Source: Metallyticus violacea
Lineage: Eukaryota > Arthropoda > Insecta > Mantodea > Metallyticidae
DNA: 64,000 nt
Assembly (NCBI GenBank): GCA_030762175.1
Contig: CM060846.1
Span: 239,248,012-239,312,011, forward strand
Direction of reading: 5' to 3'
Position 1 is the first letter of the stretch; every line of letters begins with the position of its first letter. Under the pieces are notes generated by a model. That model saw only the letters and a list, made by a program, of their open reading frames with translations. It did not search any database and was not told the origin of the DNA. The translations under genes and the position numbers were made by a program. Below, piece by piece: positions 1-13,351 of the stretch.

Positions 1-2158
1 CTTTATTTTAATTATTTCCATTGTGTATTTCATGACTTCTACCTGCTGTTATTGAAGTGCAGTGCCATAGTTTCAGAGATTGCTGAAGTGTCTTAGACAA
101 GCAAATTGAGATAGGATATCTATGCTCTATGAAGAAAATAACAAAGTTTTTGATGAAGAAACTTAAATTAGATGTTGATGTCAATGTTGAATTAAGAAAA
201 AAATTTACCTTAGAATGCCTTCCTACTTGCTTCGGAAGAGAGGAAATTCTGAATTTCGATAGCTAATCAAGAACCTTTAATTTATTGCTATGAAAACCTT
301 TAAAATCTTAGACTAATCATATGGCAGTGTGGTGCTGAATAATGGTTCACTGATTTATCATGTTATGTGGCTTAGTCAGAGGGAACTGCTGTGGCGATAA
401 TTAAAAAAAATGGGGGGGATAATTAACTAAGCCCCATGTTGAAGTGTGAATTTGCAGCAGTAATAAAAAGAATTATTTAATAATTGGGTTGGAATATTAA
501 TTTTTATTTAAATTGGAGTAGATCTGATGTTGATTTGTGATGTAGGATGTCACTGCCACAGTTTGAAAGTCTACATCGAACACTTCCCCTGCCGCTATTG
601 GACAGATGTTCTTTCAGGGTAACTGAAATTACTTCCAAGACTTTTTCTGGAAAGTTTCTAGGGGTGGAAGAAGATGCAGATTAAGGCTTCACAAATAACA
701 ATACTGTTCACACTTCAATGTTAATTTTATTAGTCACTCTCCTTTAGCAACACTTCCATACCATTTGCAAGGAGCTGTGAAATTTTGAGATATTTCCTGA
801 TGGCTTGGCTCACAAATTCTTTAGTCGTTTGCATATACATATAATCTAGCTAGGTGTGAAGTGATTGTTGTCTGCAACTTGCACTAAAATTAATTACGAG
901 ATGACTAAACTACAGTTTCTGGCAATCGTTTTTCTACATAAAATTACGCTTGTTCCATCTTCCACCAAACAAATTACACCATTGATATCTTGTAAGCAAA
1001 TTGAGCTTTACTGTTCCACTTCACAAATTATATTTCTCACAATCTAAATTGAACTGACCTATCTCGCCTCCCAAAGCGAATCCATCCTGTATCGTTTCCC
1101 CAAGCAAATTGTGTCAAAAAATTCTTCATAAATGCTTTTAATAGATTTTCAATGCGTCTTCCTTGAGAATTCAAATTTTTTAACATTCCAGACATGTTAC
1201 CAGATTTCCTTGATTGGCTTAATCTCTTTAAAATTCAAGAACTGATTGGCTAGACTTATTTTATTGTTAGTTAGCTAGAGATGTTGTAGAGGAGCGAAAA
1301 TTTTTCTTTTTAAGGGATGATTGTTCAAGGTGAAAGCTATCCACCACAATTTTTCCAAGGACATATTTCACAGAAATGAAAAGGAAGGTTCCCTTGCTAT
1401 TGACTGACTGGCCTTGCAAATGGCATCAGGAAGTCGCTTCTTTGTATTACATGAAAGTTTTTACCTTTATAGCAGAGATTTCTGCTTCTTGAAAAGTCTA
1501 CATCATTCTATATAAATACATCATGAAATATGTTAATCTATGGAAATATACCATGATAACAATTAATTATACAGGATTAAATCTGGATGTCCCAATACAG
1601 TACCCATCTGAGTGTGTAGTCTAATGGATAAGGCAACAAACTGTGGTGTTACTCCTTGTAATCCTTGCTTTGCCATCACATGTTACCTTTGTTTCTCTCT
1701 CTCTCTTTTAAAACATCTACTCAATTATGTTAGCAGCCCTCACTATATCATGTGGAACACATTGAAATTAAACCCAAACAGGTACTCTGGAAAGGTGACT
1801 TACTGGTATGGTGAAGCAGAATAGCTTGACAAAAACTGAGAAATACCATTTAATATAGTTTATTTAAATGTATTATCCAAAAAATACTCAAATCAGTAAT
1901 TAAAAGGAGCAAAATTTGTCAGCATTAAAATATTTTAAACACTGCCTCGATAACAAATCTGGCCCATTTAACTAGCAGGTTATGTTACATCATAGGCAAA
2001 TCAATAATAATTAATTAAACTATTTACAATTGCCTTCATACTCCAAAGAACAAAATAATAAAATTGATTAAAAAGGTATAACTGCAATTCATTGTCAAAG
2101 CAGTATGCTTAGATACATGACATAATGCCCTCAAAATCATCTAATATAACCATTACTA
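1..2158. other. AT-rich non-genic sequence
   Basis: No open frame here looks coding and no element boundary is visible. Around 1605-1690 a short stretch resembles the A-box half of a tRNA-Arg but lacks a usable second half. I see nothing else. Confidence 0.5.
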
Positions 2159-2715
2159 AAATTTATTCTTAATAGCTAGTGAGTCATTTAAGTACTCTTA
2201 TGCTCCATTTACCATTGAAATATATAGAACATGTTTCACAGGCTTTTGCTCACATCATCAGCTGTGAGTTGACTGCCAGATTTGTTGTTGTTTGGATGGA
2301 CTAAAGGTAACATCCACATATCTGTGGCAGACTTTAAAAATGTATGGAAATAATTTGGTGACATGCATTTCTAAACCTCTCATATATATAAATCGGCCAG
2401 AAATAAATATGGAAATGGAAGTCAAATTTGTAGATAGACCCTTGGAGCTGGGAATATGGAAAGATAATTTTATAAAAAAATATGAAGGTAAGGTTTTGAG
2501 CTTAGAGATCCCAGCAGAAGACAAATTAATCCAAAAGTTCATAAAATGTCCACGAGAGCTACACCAAGTCAATCCAACCAACAACAAATCCTGTAGTTGA
2601 CTCACAGCTGATGATGTAGGCAAAAGTCTGTGAAACATGTTCTGTATAATTCAATGGTAAGTAGAGCATAAGAGTATTGAATCAACTCACTAGCTAATTA
2701 AGAATAAATTAATTG
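2159..2715. mobile_element. Chimeric Penelope-like element fragment between inverted repeats
   Basis: An inverted repeat of about 115 bp (2159-2280 and 2595-2715, sharing the gctgatgat...caaaag...ctgtgaaacatg block) encloses about 310 bp. On the minus strand near 2290-2420 the peptide PYIFKVCHRYVDV is a degraded Penelope-like reverse transcriptase, matching PYIFKVWYRYVDD of the better copy at 59.8 kb. On the plus strand 2400-2600 resembles the C-terminal tail of the PLE GIY-YIG ORF. Opposite coding directions inside one inverted-repeat unit mean two PLE pieces joined in opposite orientation. Not functional. Confidence 0.6.
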
Positions 2716-2929
2716 CTTCACTGTATTAGTTCCAACACAAAATTAATTTTAAATTTAATTGCTAAAATTACCTGAAAGAGAAAACTATGAATTAAGAAAA
2801 CCACTAAAATGTAAAGGAATAAATTATATAACACACTGCTTTACAGCTTAACATGTTAATACTAATTAAATGTACTTGTGAAGCTGTTGACAATGGAGTG
2901 GTATATATATGAACACTAATGCAATAAAC

Positions 2930-3622
2930 TTGTTTACATTAACTCCATTCACTTACATAAAAATTTACATATGTTTCGGGAGTGATCCCTCCCATCTTCA
3001 GCCTGTTGAACAACTGATGTTGCTAGAAATGGTGGCTGGGTCCCTTGATGTTCTTGTGGCAGCATCTGTTGATTCTGTTAGGAACTTGCTGCATTTGTCC
3101 ATTGGAGGGAAATCGAAATTCGTCAAGTTTTCCTTGCTCTATATGATGAAAATTCTTTCCCAAGTGGAAAGTTCTATTGTGTGTGGAGTTGTTTCAGTAG
3201 TTTCATCTCTGGTTTCATTTCCTGATTATTATTCCAACAGTGCACTTCTATCGCTGATTTATCAATCTACTTTAAACAAATATTTCTAAAATGTTCTTTT
3301 ATTCCGATTTCCAAATTCCTCTTCATTTTTCCAATGTATTTTTATTGCAATCTGCACATTTTATTTCATAAATACCTGACTTTTGTTCTGTTGGTGTGTT
3401 GTCCTTTACTTTGCATACCAATAAGTTCTTTATATTAAAATTTTTCTTTGGGGCAAAATTATTCCTTGTTCTTTGAATAATTTCTTGAATTTTCTGTGGC
3501 AAACTGGTTGGTATGTAAAACTTGAATTTGTACCTTTCCTTTGCACTTTTCAGTGTGGAAAGATCTCTTATTGCTTTGTGTTTTTTGAACTTATTGATGA
3601 TTTTTATTATTGCTGTACCCAT
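2930..3622 (-). pseudogene. Penelope-like GIY-YIG endonuclease fragment (left arm)
   Basis: The minus-strand reading gives a lysine-rich linker followed by KSGIYEIKCADCNKN, the start of the GIY-YIG nuclease domain that PLEs carry after the reverse transcriptase. The frame breaks right after the CADC motif, so the YIG half and the rest of the domain are out of frame. Compared with the right-hand copy it keeps the second cysteine but loses the YIGK segment. It is a dead 5'-truncated copy. Confidence 0.65.
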
Positions 3623-3756
3623 TAGTTTCCGCTATTTTTATGATCTGTTGGTATTCCATTTAGTACTCTGTTTCTGAGAGTGGAATGTTAATTAATCTGT
3701 GTTCTAAACTATAAAACACTGCATATTTATGTGGAATGGGGTTAAAAATGTCACTG

Positions 3757-4262
3757 CCACACTGAAAAGCGCAAAGGAAAGATACAGAAAATTAAAAAAG
3801 ATATGCAAAGAACAAGGAATAATGTTAGCCGCAAAGAACAATTTTAATATAAAGAACTTATTAGGATGCAAAGTAAAGGACAATATACCAACAGAACAAA
3901 AGTCAGGTATTTATGAAATAAAATGTGCAGATTGGGATAAAATATACATTGGAAAAATGAAGAGGAATTTGGAAATCTGGAAAAAAGGACTTTTAAGAAA
4001 TATTCGTTTAAAGCAGGTTGATAAATCAGCAATAGCAGCGCAATTTTGGAATAATAATCATGAAATTAAACCAGAGACGAAACTACTGAAACAACTGCAC
4101 AACACAATAGAACTTTCCACTTGGGAAAGAATTTTCATCATAAAGAACAAGGAAAAGTTAATGAATTTCGATTTCCCTCCAATGGACGAACTCAGCAAGT
4201 TCCTAATAGAATCAATAGACACTGCCACCATTTCTAGCAAGATCAGTTGGTCAACAGGCTGA
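3757..4262 (+). pseudogene. Penelope-like GIY-YIG endonuclease fragment (right arm)
   Basis: This open stretch contains KSGIYEIKCADWDKIYIGKM, the GIY...YIG signature of the endonuclease C-terminal to the reverse transcriptase in Penelope-like elements. It continues through a conserved basic tail with FWNNNHEI and WERIFIIKNKEKLMNFDFPP. The upstream reverse transcriptase is missing, so the copy is 5' truncated. In the CADC motif the second Cys is Trp. The nuclease would nick target DNA for target-primed reverse transcription in a complete element; this copy has no polymerase. Confidence 0.75.
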
Positions 4263-4618
4263 AGATGGGAGGAATCACTCCCGAAACATATGTCCAATTT
4301 TTAGGTAAGTGAATAGAGTTAGTTTAAACAAGTTTATTACAGTAGTGTTCATGTTAATACCAAGATAACTGGGTCACTGGATATCCAGCCTAGAGGGGTC
4401 CTTGAATTTTTAACAATGAAAACCAAATTAACTCCCGAAACTAGAGCACGTTTACTGTGTGTGTTTTGGAAGAAAGCAAGGAAAAGTCTCCTTTTGTTCA
4501 ATGCTTAGAAAGACCTACTACCTTAAATGTTCATGATAGGAAAAGCACATCAGTCAATAGGCAAATGATATCAATGTGAGGCCATTCCTCTGTCATGATG
4601 CAAGAAAGTGCAGAAAAT

Positions 4619-4760
4619 TAATTAAGTGTACTTACGAAGCTGTTGACAATGGAGTGGCATATCTATAAACAATGCAATACAGTTTTTTTCTCACTAACTC
4701 CATTCACTTAATAAGTGAATGGAGTTAGTGTGAAAAAAACTGTATTACATTGTTTATAAG
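4619..4760. repeat. PLE terminal sequence ending in a near-perfect palindrome
   Basis: The stretch 4619-4662 repeats the PLE terminal sequence also seen at 2865-2905 and 55488-55545 (gtactt.tgaagctgt.gacaatgg.gtgg). It runs into an inverted repeat with arms of about 48 bp (4663-4710 and 4712-4760), only about three mismatches and almost no loop. The arms contain the PLE tail motif ctaactccattcactta. Confidence 0.7.
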
Positions 4761-6605
4761 TGCAGAAAAGTTGGGGAAGACAGAGGTAAAATATCAATTT
4801 AGGTAAACATATGAGCACAAGATGAAACAAACTCCCTGATAAAAGAGTCTTAGCTGGTCTAAGACATCACTTATTTGCATTCTGCCAGAATTAATTTCAC
4901 AAGTACATTTCTAACAATGCCCATTATGCAAACCAACACCTTTTTAATGAATTGTAGACATTTCGTATTGCATATTTGTATCCCTTATCACTGTCATGGT
5001 ATCTGCAAGACACCAGAAATCATTGGGAGACTGTCATATCATGTAAGGATAAAGTAAAGATTGGTAAGATGATACAGTCTTTGACAGTGACTCACAAATG
5101 CTCTAAATTCTTTCAAAATTAAATTCTCTAATACAATTTTACTACAAACTATAACATGCAATTCTTTTAATATTTTCAACAATAAAATCTTTAATAAGGT
5201 TTTAAAATAATTAAAAAAATAAAATGAGACTATATAGCATTCTTCCTAGTTAAAACTATCAATATAAACTGCCAGCTTTAATTGGGAAACTTGAGCTCTT
5301 AGATATTAATCTCAATTGTTTAACAAAACAGAACCAGGGAAATTAAGATTGTGATTCCCAATTAAACATTTTGTAACATGGCACATGCATGTCTTGATGC
5401 TAATGGGTACCACTTTCTTTCCTTCTATTAGATATGCTTCTCATACACCAAGATATGTACAATTAAATGTCACTCAATATATCTATCATTGATATATCAA
5501 TATATCTACAAAAAAAATTTGAGGCAGAGCAACCCAAAGCTTTGATGCCCAGCCAATAGCATCAACACTGGTTACAGCACAAGAACTGCATGATTTCGCT
5601 TATGGTATTTTTTGTTTAACCGCTTTGTTAAAATGTATTTGTAATATGTTCAGTTATGTAATTTTTGTAGAAATAGAAGTAGTGGGATTTGGTTCACTAA
5701 ATTTGAAAATGATTATGTTTCTAAGTTCTGGATGCATGAATGAAAGGGAAGAAAATTGTCATATATTTTGCAGTGCCCACCATTTGGCACAAATAGACAA
5801 ACCATGCAAAAGATTGCTAATTTTAAAGTGTCCTAATTCATGATGTTTAAGAGATATATATAGTGCCAATATTTTGAATAACTTGTACTCTTCTTCAAAA
5901 ACAGAAGTCAAAGTAAAAGATTGAGCCTCAAAGGCAACATATTGCATGGACACAGTGAAAACTTCCACAGTGTGAAAAGATTGGGAATGCAAACTCTGAG
6001 TATTACATTATCACATGAAAAGTAAAAAACTAATTAAAAAATAATATTAATATTCAAAATTAAAACCTAATAGTGAACATACTTGGTATAAAAAATTGGT
6101 GCTATCTCTATTTATAGGGCACCTCTCATGTACATGTCGTTAATGCATTAATAAATGTATTACAAAAATCCTTGCATTGCACATGGGCATGTAAGGCAAC
6201 TGGTAAGTAAGACTTGGCTATAACAGAATTCCTATGATTATTCATAAGAAGGGAAACGATAGTAGATTTTAAAACCAATATAAAATGCTTTGCAAATAAT
6301 ACAAGATTGTGTATAGATAACATTCTTGGAGGCACGGTAAGCAAATGAAGTTATTTTAAATTCCTGCAAGGTAACTGGGGCTATGGAACAATCAAAAATG
6401 AGTAACTATAGCACATGTTTTATAAAAGTAAGGTGAGGAACAAATTTATAACCATGGCTCTAGAATTAATGAATTCTAAAAAAGTCTAGTGACATTCTAT
6501 CTCGAGTACAATGAAAAAGACGTATATATAGAGGACAACATGGGCTGTAATGAAAAATCTACCAGAACCTGATTTTTTAAGGATGAAAATATATATTGGG
6601 GGGGT
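4761..6605. other. AT-rich non-genic sequence
   Basis: I see no credible coding sequence, RNA gene or element boundary. The only structure is a short run of atatatc repeats near 5475-5510. Confidence 0.45.
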
Positions 6606-6892
6606 ATTTTTTTTTTAATAGTGTTTAACGCCCGTTTTTAATACTGAGGCACCACAGGCGATGAACACTTATTATATACGAGATGAAATGATAAATTTAG
6701 GGGAAAAAAATTAATATAGGAAACGTTCCAGGCCTAAGTTTAGGGCATCTCCCCGGGATTTGTCAATAATGAGGACTGAGGAAACCTGGAAAAAACCTCA
6801 GTCAGGGAGGACGGTCCCGACGCAATTCGAACCACAGACTTCCCGCTCACGAGTCCGTGCCTAAATGACATCGGCCATGCGTGGCGGTGGTG
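6606..6892 (-). mobile_element. tRNA-derived SINE (copy 1)
   Basis: Read on the minus strand it starts with ggccgatgtcatttaggcac and a degraded B box, followed by the family body (cctgactgaggttttttccaggtttcctcag, cggggagatgccctaaac, tggaacgtttcc, ggtgcctcagtatt) and a T/A-rich tail at 6606-6620. It matches the copies at 14234, 24519 and 46041. The head resembles a tRNA-Leu/Ser gene, with internal pol III A and B boxes. It is the most diverged of the four; I could not define a clear target duplication. Confidence 0.85.
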
Positions 6893-9800
6893 GGAGTATG
6901 AGGGCTTTGGAGTAAGAAGAGCAATGTCTTGGGGACTAAGCCCTGCAATACCAAAAGAAGCTTCATATTTCTTGATTAAACTTGAGCATAGGGTGTCAAG
7001 ACAATTCGCTATATGTAACAATCTGTCGGCAAGTTTCTGTGTTGTAAGAAGAGATATCCTATAAAATGGGGCTTACAGAATGTGCGATGCCCGCTAGCAT
7101 GGGGTTTTGCGTTTCAACCAAAGGCTCCCATCCCCACTCACAGCCGCGTGAGTAGTAACCTAGAACGGACGGTTGGATTTACACGAATTTTTGGTGCACG
7201 GTGCGCTAATGTAGCGTTAACCTTAAAAATACGGCGTTAGTGACTCATCAAGATGGCAAAACTTTTACATTCGCGTAGTCCAATGTAGGATGTTATTTAG
7301 GTCGGAATACAATGGTGGTGATTGCACTTCCAAGATTTTATTTTTTGTTAGGAAGCATGGAGAGCTAATGTTTTATTTACATTTAGATGGTGGCGCTAAC
7401 ATTAGCGTTACCAACTTAACATTTTTTAAAACTTTAGAGTAGCAGATATGACGTAATAGAACCAACGATAAAACACGAATAATGTTTTTTTTTTTTTGCG
7501 GGGGTGCATTATGTGACAAGTGGGCAGGGGAACCGAAGGCTGTAGGAGGAGCAGATGCTTGGATAGCACAAAAATACTGTATGCATGTAGGGTGTAATTG
7601 GCGAAGAGTTCCAGGACTAAATATGGAGGTGCTGATCTTGCATAGCACAAAATACTATGCATGTGGGCATAATCATCAAAGGGTTCCTGGACTAAACGTG
7701 CAGTTTCATGATTGTTGGAAATAAGGAATATGGTAGCATTTAGCGGAATTGTATGTAATAAGTAAATAAAAGGCAAATAAATTATTTACAAATGGCAGTT
7801 GTTTGGATGATATTTCTGATTGTTTTGACGGTAAAGGGCGAGGAGAGTATCGTCGGTTTTGGGGTCATAGGTAGTCTTAAAAATGCAAGAATGTGCGGTA
7901 AGTAGCACAAGCTTTTGTCTCATTCGTGTGTGCGGAAGATAGAGAGCGAAAACTGTTTTAATGTAACATTGATGATTAAGGGGGTTATTAAAAACGCGTT
8001 TAATTGCTTGAAACCGCGAGTAAATGTGGAGAGGGTATGCGTTGCGGATGCATGCATTACGGTAACGCGGAGATGGGCAAGGTGCAGTGCAATAAAGAGT
8101 ACATTTTGAGTGAAGAATCCAAGAAGAGCAAAAAGAAAAGGCAAGACAATGACTGCGAATTTGCACCCCTGTAACTATGTAAAGCAATAGAAATGAGACG
8201 CTGTTGGTGGAAATGTTGGATACAAAGCAATGATTTCCGTTGAGCTTTGCCCGATGGGTTGGATTTGAACTGGAAGTTAACGCCGTAAGAGAACGCCCTG
8301 GTAGTGGCGTTCAGCGTGCTGAACAAAATGAATACGTTTCTGGTGAATAACTATGTATTTGTTTGGAAAGTGTGGGAACGGAACTTTGGGCGATGAACTT
8401 TGTCGGGAGGAAATTTTGGGGCAGCGTAAGCCCTGAAATACGGTGTCGGCAGAGGGAAACTTGAAGATAAGTTCGTGTTTTAGCGCGGGAAATTGAATGG
8501 GAAATCGGAACATTTTTCGCTATGCAGTGTGAGGAGGGCAGGAAGGGGATGAGCATATTGAAACAAAAGGTGAAAATGGAGTGCGAGAGAAAGATGAAGA
8601 AAGTGAATAGGAAACTAGTTATGGCGATAAAGGATAAGGAAGAATTGGGAAAGGTTAGGGACAAACTACCAGAAAATGAAGGAGACCTAAGACGTGATGA
8701 AGCACGCGCAACTGTTGACGAAACGACAAAAAATGTGCGCGAACGAGGAATTTCAAGAATTATAGGATTTAATTGCGAAATTGAGCAAGGCTTGCAGCGG
8801 TAACGAAGACGCGGAATTTAAGGACTACGCAGTCGAGCTACCACAGGAAAGTAACTTACTCGTTTTCGGATGTAACGGATGGAAAGGCGGAAGCCTTTAT
8901 CTAGGACACAAAGTAAGTGAGGTAAGGGTTTTGCAACACAAATTAGAGATACTGTTTGAACTTAGTTCTAGTTTAATTTAAAAAAGAAAGAAGTTATAAC
9001 GAATAAAAACGCTTGCTGCACACAGCCCAAAAATACTATTGTTAATTCCCAAAAATACTATTGTTAATTTTTACTTGTCAGGATGATGTAAGCACATGCC
9101 CTAACACTTGAAATTTTCTGCCCTACTGATTTATTTTTATGAAAGAAGTTTTAATTGGCAGGGGGTATTTAGTCGCAATTAGTTTCATAACCGTTAAAAT
9201 TTTAAAGCTTTTACACACTGCAAAAAGTTGTTTATCAGAAGGGTAGAAAATGTCACATCTGTAAGAAGTGTTACACCCGTCGAAAATTTTAATCTTGCAT
9301 CCGGAGGAAATTTTACATTAGTTAGAAATATTTTGGACTTGCGGGATTTTCCGTTGTGAACATTTTCAATTTGCAACGTTTTCAGAGTTTCCGTTGCTGT
9401 ATTTATTCGATAAATTGCAACATAAGATAATGTTCAATTGCCATTAAAACGCTATAAAATTAGCGAAGCGCATGTACTTGGTGTAATGGGAGAAATTGAT
9501 ATTTTAAAATGGCTGGGAAGTGCGGGTGTGAAACTTGTACCTATGATAGGCCAAACACTGTTTTTTTAGTTCATTTTTTCCTTTCTTTTGGTGATAAATG
9601 ATATCGGTTATCATTTCCTTCAGGCGTCTGGCTTCTTCCATTACTCCAATTCAGCGATTTGTAGCACCTTTCCTGTTCTCTGATGATGATATTTAGCGCT
9701 GCAAAGACATTTTTTTATAGTACGGTGTGGGAAACTTAGCTGATATTCTTGTAGATGACAATCTGGATTTTAGAAACACTGCTGAATGACAGATCCTGCT

Positions 9801-11789
9801 TTAGTTAATTTCTGCAACTCTGTGCAAATTCACGACCACTCCATTACTGGACCACATTTTGCAATGATCACCAGTAATGTATAGGGTGATACAGGTGTAA
9901 ATTCTCTGCAACAAATTTTGTCCGTATGCAATTGAGAAAGAACATTCCGAATAGTATCCGGTAAATGTTTAGTTTATTCTTTCTACTACTCCCCGTCCGG
10001 CTACACCATGTATAATTTCAGCTGTGTCCGCGACTTTCTTGCTTGTTTTATGCTCCATGACACAAAAAGAAAAATAAATAAATAACCAGCGTGTTAAAGA
10101 TTGTGCTTTAATATATTATATGCTAAGTAGACAATATATAAATGTACTACTTCTCTGTGATGAGTACGTGTTCTCTTCCTCACTCTCCATGGGGCAACCG
10201 ACAGAATGGTATGGAAAGACGTGCGCTTTTGCTATCACAAGCGCCTTCTAAAAATGAAAATACAAGGATTAGCAAAAGAAACGCAAATGATCAGTTTACA
10301 ATGATATAGTGACCATGCAGGATAATACTAACGTTTAATACTTTAAGAGACAGGCATCTTTGTAGGTTCTAAATGAGGTCATAATTTTGCTTAAAATGAC
10401 TAATGTTAACTCTGGAAAAGAATTTTTCTTTGGACAAGTTGCAACAGCGATGAGATTGCTAAGCAATGACATAATGTCCGCATATAATTATAAATTTAAA
10501 TATAATACAAATATAAATAAATACAAAAACTTTCATATGATTATTATATTCATTGATAGATCAAAAATCAAATCAAATAAATCAGAAACAAATACATTTT
10601 GTTCCAAAAAAGAACAAACATATTCAATAAATAGACATGAAACTAGTAATGAAGTACTAAAATAATTAATTATGTTAGATGACCATTGTTATCCACATAA
10701 TCACTTTTGTCCTAATAATGAATGCAACCTCTAAAGGGTTAATAGCTATTCTTCCAGTTAATAAATTCAAACTTACAGCTAAAGACACTTTTTGTTCTTG
10801 AAATCTCTGTATGGCTACATTGAGCCCTCTCTATAATTCCATTCTGCGAAAACAGTGAATGAATTGAACATCATATTTCGGTGACATTCAAGGTAGTAGT
10901 TTTAGGTGAATCTCCAGACTGTATATGTTTATTTATTAGTAGGTCGTGTCATAATTTGACATATTTTTGCATAACTTTCTATGAATTTATTTTCATCCTC
11001 CAGATAACTGAGTCTTCATATACTCCCTCTTTTTAGATGACTATTTAACTAGGCACAATGAACTTTTAAAGATTTATACAAATATCCTAAAGTAATAAAG
11101 AGCCATGATAAAGCTACAGCATTTATGGCTTCTTTTTGAGCAAAATGATTTGAAATTATTCAGAGCAGTTGCATCCACAAACTATTATATAGTTTTCATA
11201 ATTCAATAAAAGGAACAGATGAAGGTTGTTATTATTTTAGCATGATTCCTGCCTGTTAAAGATCTCATAATATATACACATTTGTTTGCGGCCACCTAGT
11301 TTTATGTAATCTTAATATTCAACTTATTTGCCTGTTTAATAATAGAAATTATTGTAATTGTGATTCAGAATAACATGGACATTCTCTATGGACTCTACGG
11401 GATTATTCAGAATGAATGCGACGAATTCCCACATAATGCGGATCCGTGCAAATGAAACAAAACAAAAGGAATCCAAGCGTCCGGAATGCATCGGTACCAG
11501 AGATACAAGGAATTAAAGACACCGACTGTGGTCGGTGCAGGAGTCACAATTATACATATATTTGTTTATTTCATTTATAATTGCATACGGTATGGATTGT
11601 TCAGAATTTAATGTAGCGGGTAGATGAATAACTGACCTAGCAAACCAGCAGTCATTGCAACTCAAACATTACAGCACTACAACACTGGAAGACTACATCT
11701 CCCACACTGAAACCCACAGTACCAGCTGCACAACTGTACCATACACTGTGTATATTTTTACAATATTTGTTTAAAGTATCGACCTCCTA
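6893..11789. other. Non-genic sequence, part of it CpG-richer
   Basis: Between about 7000 and 8900 CpG is clearly more frequent than in the surroundings. A 93-codon ATG frame at 8522-8803 is Lys/Glu-rich but has no recognisable domain; I do not call it a gene. A 22-bp direct duplication (cccaaaaatactattgttaa) sits at about 9027-9070. No transposon boundaries are visible. Confidence 0.4.
7549..7705. repeat. Imperfect tandem duplication, unit 72-78 bp
   Basis: Two adjacent units share tagcacaaaa.tact, atgcatgt.gg, and agagttcc.ggactaaa / agggttcctggactaaa. They are diverged by short indels. No coding content is likely. Confidence 0.6.
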
Positions 11790-12090
11790 GTTCTAGACAG
11801 TATTTACGTCTCATCATTGGCTGTCTCACCCTCTCAAATATAACTGGCATTTGGCTTATGCATCACAGGCTGCTTCTATCCTAGGCAGATCATCCACCTG
11901 ACCAACAGGCTGTTTATACACCATGCTCGGCACATGACCCTACAAGAAATCCAGAGGACTGAGATCAGGTGATCTGGCCGGCACGCAATCGCACCATATT
12001 TGCCTATTCGTCGATCTCCAAATATCGAGTAAGGCGCTACCCGCCGCGTGACACCGGTATGGGGGTGCATCTTCAGTAACCAAAATAATC
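11790..12090 (-). pseudogene. Mariner/Tc3-like transposase C-terminal remnant
   Basis: Read on the minus strand with frame changes, the fragment gives an eroded version of the end of a DDE/D transposase: an RxIGxYGAIA segment, then PDHLISVLW where intact relatives have the aromatic/proline-rich block that carries the last catalytic acidic residue, then GHVPSMVYKQPVGQVDDLPRI. The last block resembles the conserved C-terminal segment of Tc3/mariner-type insect transposases. At least two frameshifts and several stops are present; nothing upstream of the catalytic end is recognisable. Confidence 0.5.
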
Positions 12091-13351
12091 TGACACAAGA
12101 TTAGATACCACAAAAAAAATTAAATTTCCAAAATTACCCTGACAATTAACCGACAAGAAAAGGGTGCATTTCACATTAACAGATTGTGAATTAATTCTGG
12201 TACATGTAACGCCGCAATTCGCAAATTCGTGTCCAACATTTTAATCAGACAAAAATGAATATATCAACGCTATAGAGGGCAACTTGCCCAGTAAAACGGA
12301 CACGAAGGGTAATTTCACCCATTACAAGCATTCATACTGCCTTAAACTGTCGCGGCAAGGTTTCTGAATGCACTACCGAAATCAGAACAAAAGTATTGCG
12401 GAGAAACTTGCTCCTGGACACAGTAATTTGTTTATTATTAGCTTGTTGAAACGCTAGTTTCTAAGGAGATTGCACCTGAGCAAGGCCTTCCTTCCTACAA
12501 TGCCAATATACTGGCAGAACTGCTTTTCTATTTTCCAAACTCCGAACTAAACACCCACAGGCATCTGAAGATCATTTGCCTGAAAAGACAAGTCATAAAG
12601 GTCTCGCCCACATGCTGTTCACCACATTTTTCTCTCCAACAAATGATTATATACGGTCGATGAAAAATACTTATGCAGAATTTCACTATGGCATCACTCC
12701 ACGGAAGAAAAAATTATTTATAGTTTGCAAAATTGTCTGTCGTACAGGCGGTTGCAGATATGCATATACCATTCGCAACACAATGGAGTCAGAAACAGTA
12801 AAGGCTACAACTTGTTTCTACAACGTTACTAGCACTCTCATAATGCGAAAATCTATTCTATAACACTAGTAACAAATCTTTTAATTCATCCATTATCCTT
12901 CACAATACCAAGGGGGATACTTGATCCCCACATGCTGTAACTTTTTTCTCTTTATTTATTTCTATCTTTTAATTATTTTACTAGAGGCGTAAATTTAATA
13001 GTTATTGTTAATACTTGTCTCTATTATTAAACTGCATAACTGTTTCACAGTTTGCATTATTGGTTATTTCATGAAACAATGGTCTGTCAAGGTATCCAAC
13101 GACCTCCCTCCCCATCGGTATACTGCAATGCATATCATGTCATTTGGGGGGGGAGTTGTTAGCTTCTAAAACAATCATTTTACATGTCTGATTCTGTTTG
13201 GAGTTTGCTTACATAATTTATCATCTCATTCCTAATTTATCTGGCAGTTTGTTCTTTTATAACACCCCTACTTTTTCACTTATTCAGCACTCAGTAGTTT
13301 GTTGTGCATTCATGAGTCATTTACACATGTTATTCACAAAGTTATTTCAAA
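12091..13351. other. AT-rich non-genic sequence
   Basis: No recognisable coding sequence or element. A small hairpin (ggggga..tactt..gatcccc) occurs at about 12910-12930. Confidence 0.4.

Larger units (their letters stand above)
2865..4360. mobile_element. Head-to-head inverted pair of Penelope-like element 3' ends
   Basis: Two copies of the same PLE 3' region lie as an inverted repeat, the left one on the minus strand (about 2865-3622) and the right one on the plus strand (about 3757-4360), with arms of roughly 600 bp and a spacer near 200 bp. Both encode the GIY-YIG endonuclease end of the PLE ORF and both finish in the same non-coding tail (gaagatggga...cactcccgaaacatatg). Inverted, 5'-truncated copies are typical of Penelope-like retroelements, so this is most simply one insertion with an inverted partial partner. 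Confidence 0.75.

Noticed and set aside
1605..1690. Possible tRNA-Arg gene (tctaatggataaggc A-box-like run)
   Set aside because: No T arm or acceptor pairing can be found downstream.
8522..8803. 93-codon Lys/Glu-rich frame
   Set aside because: It has an ATG and CpG-rich context, but no domain, no splice partner and low complexity; not enough to call a gene.
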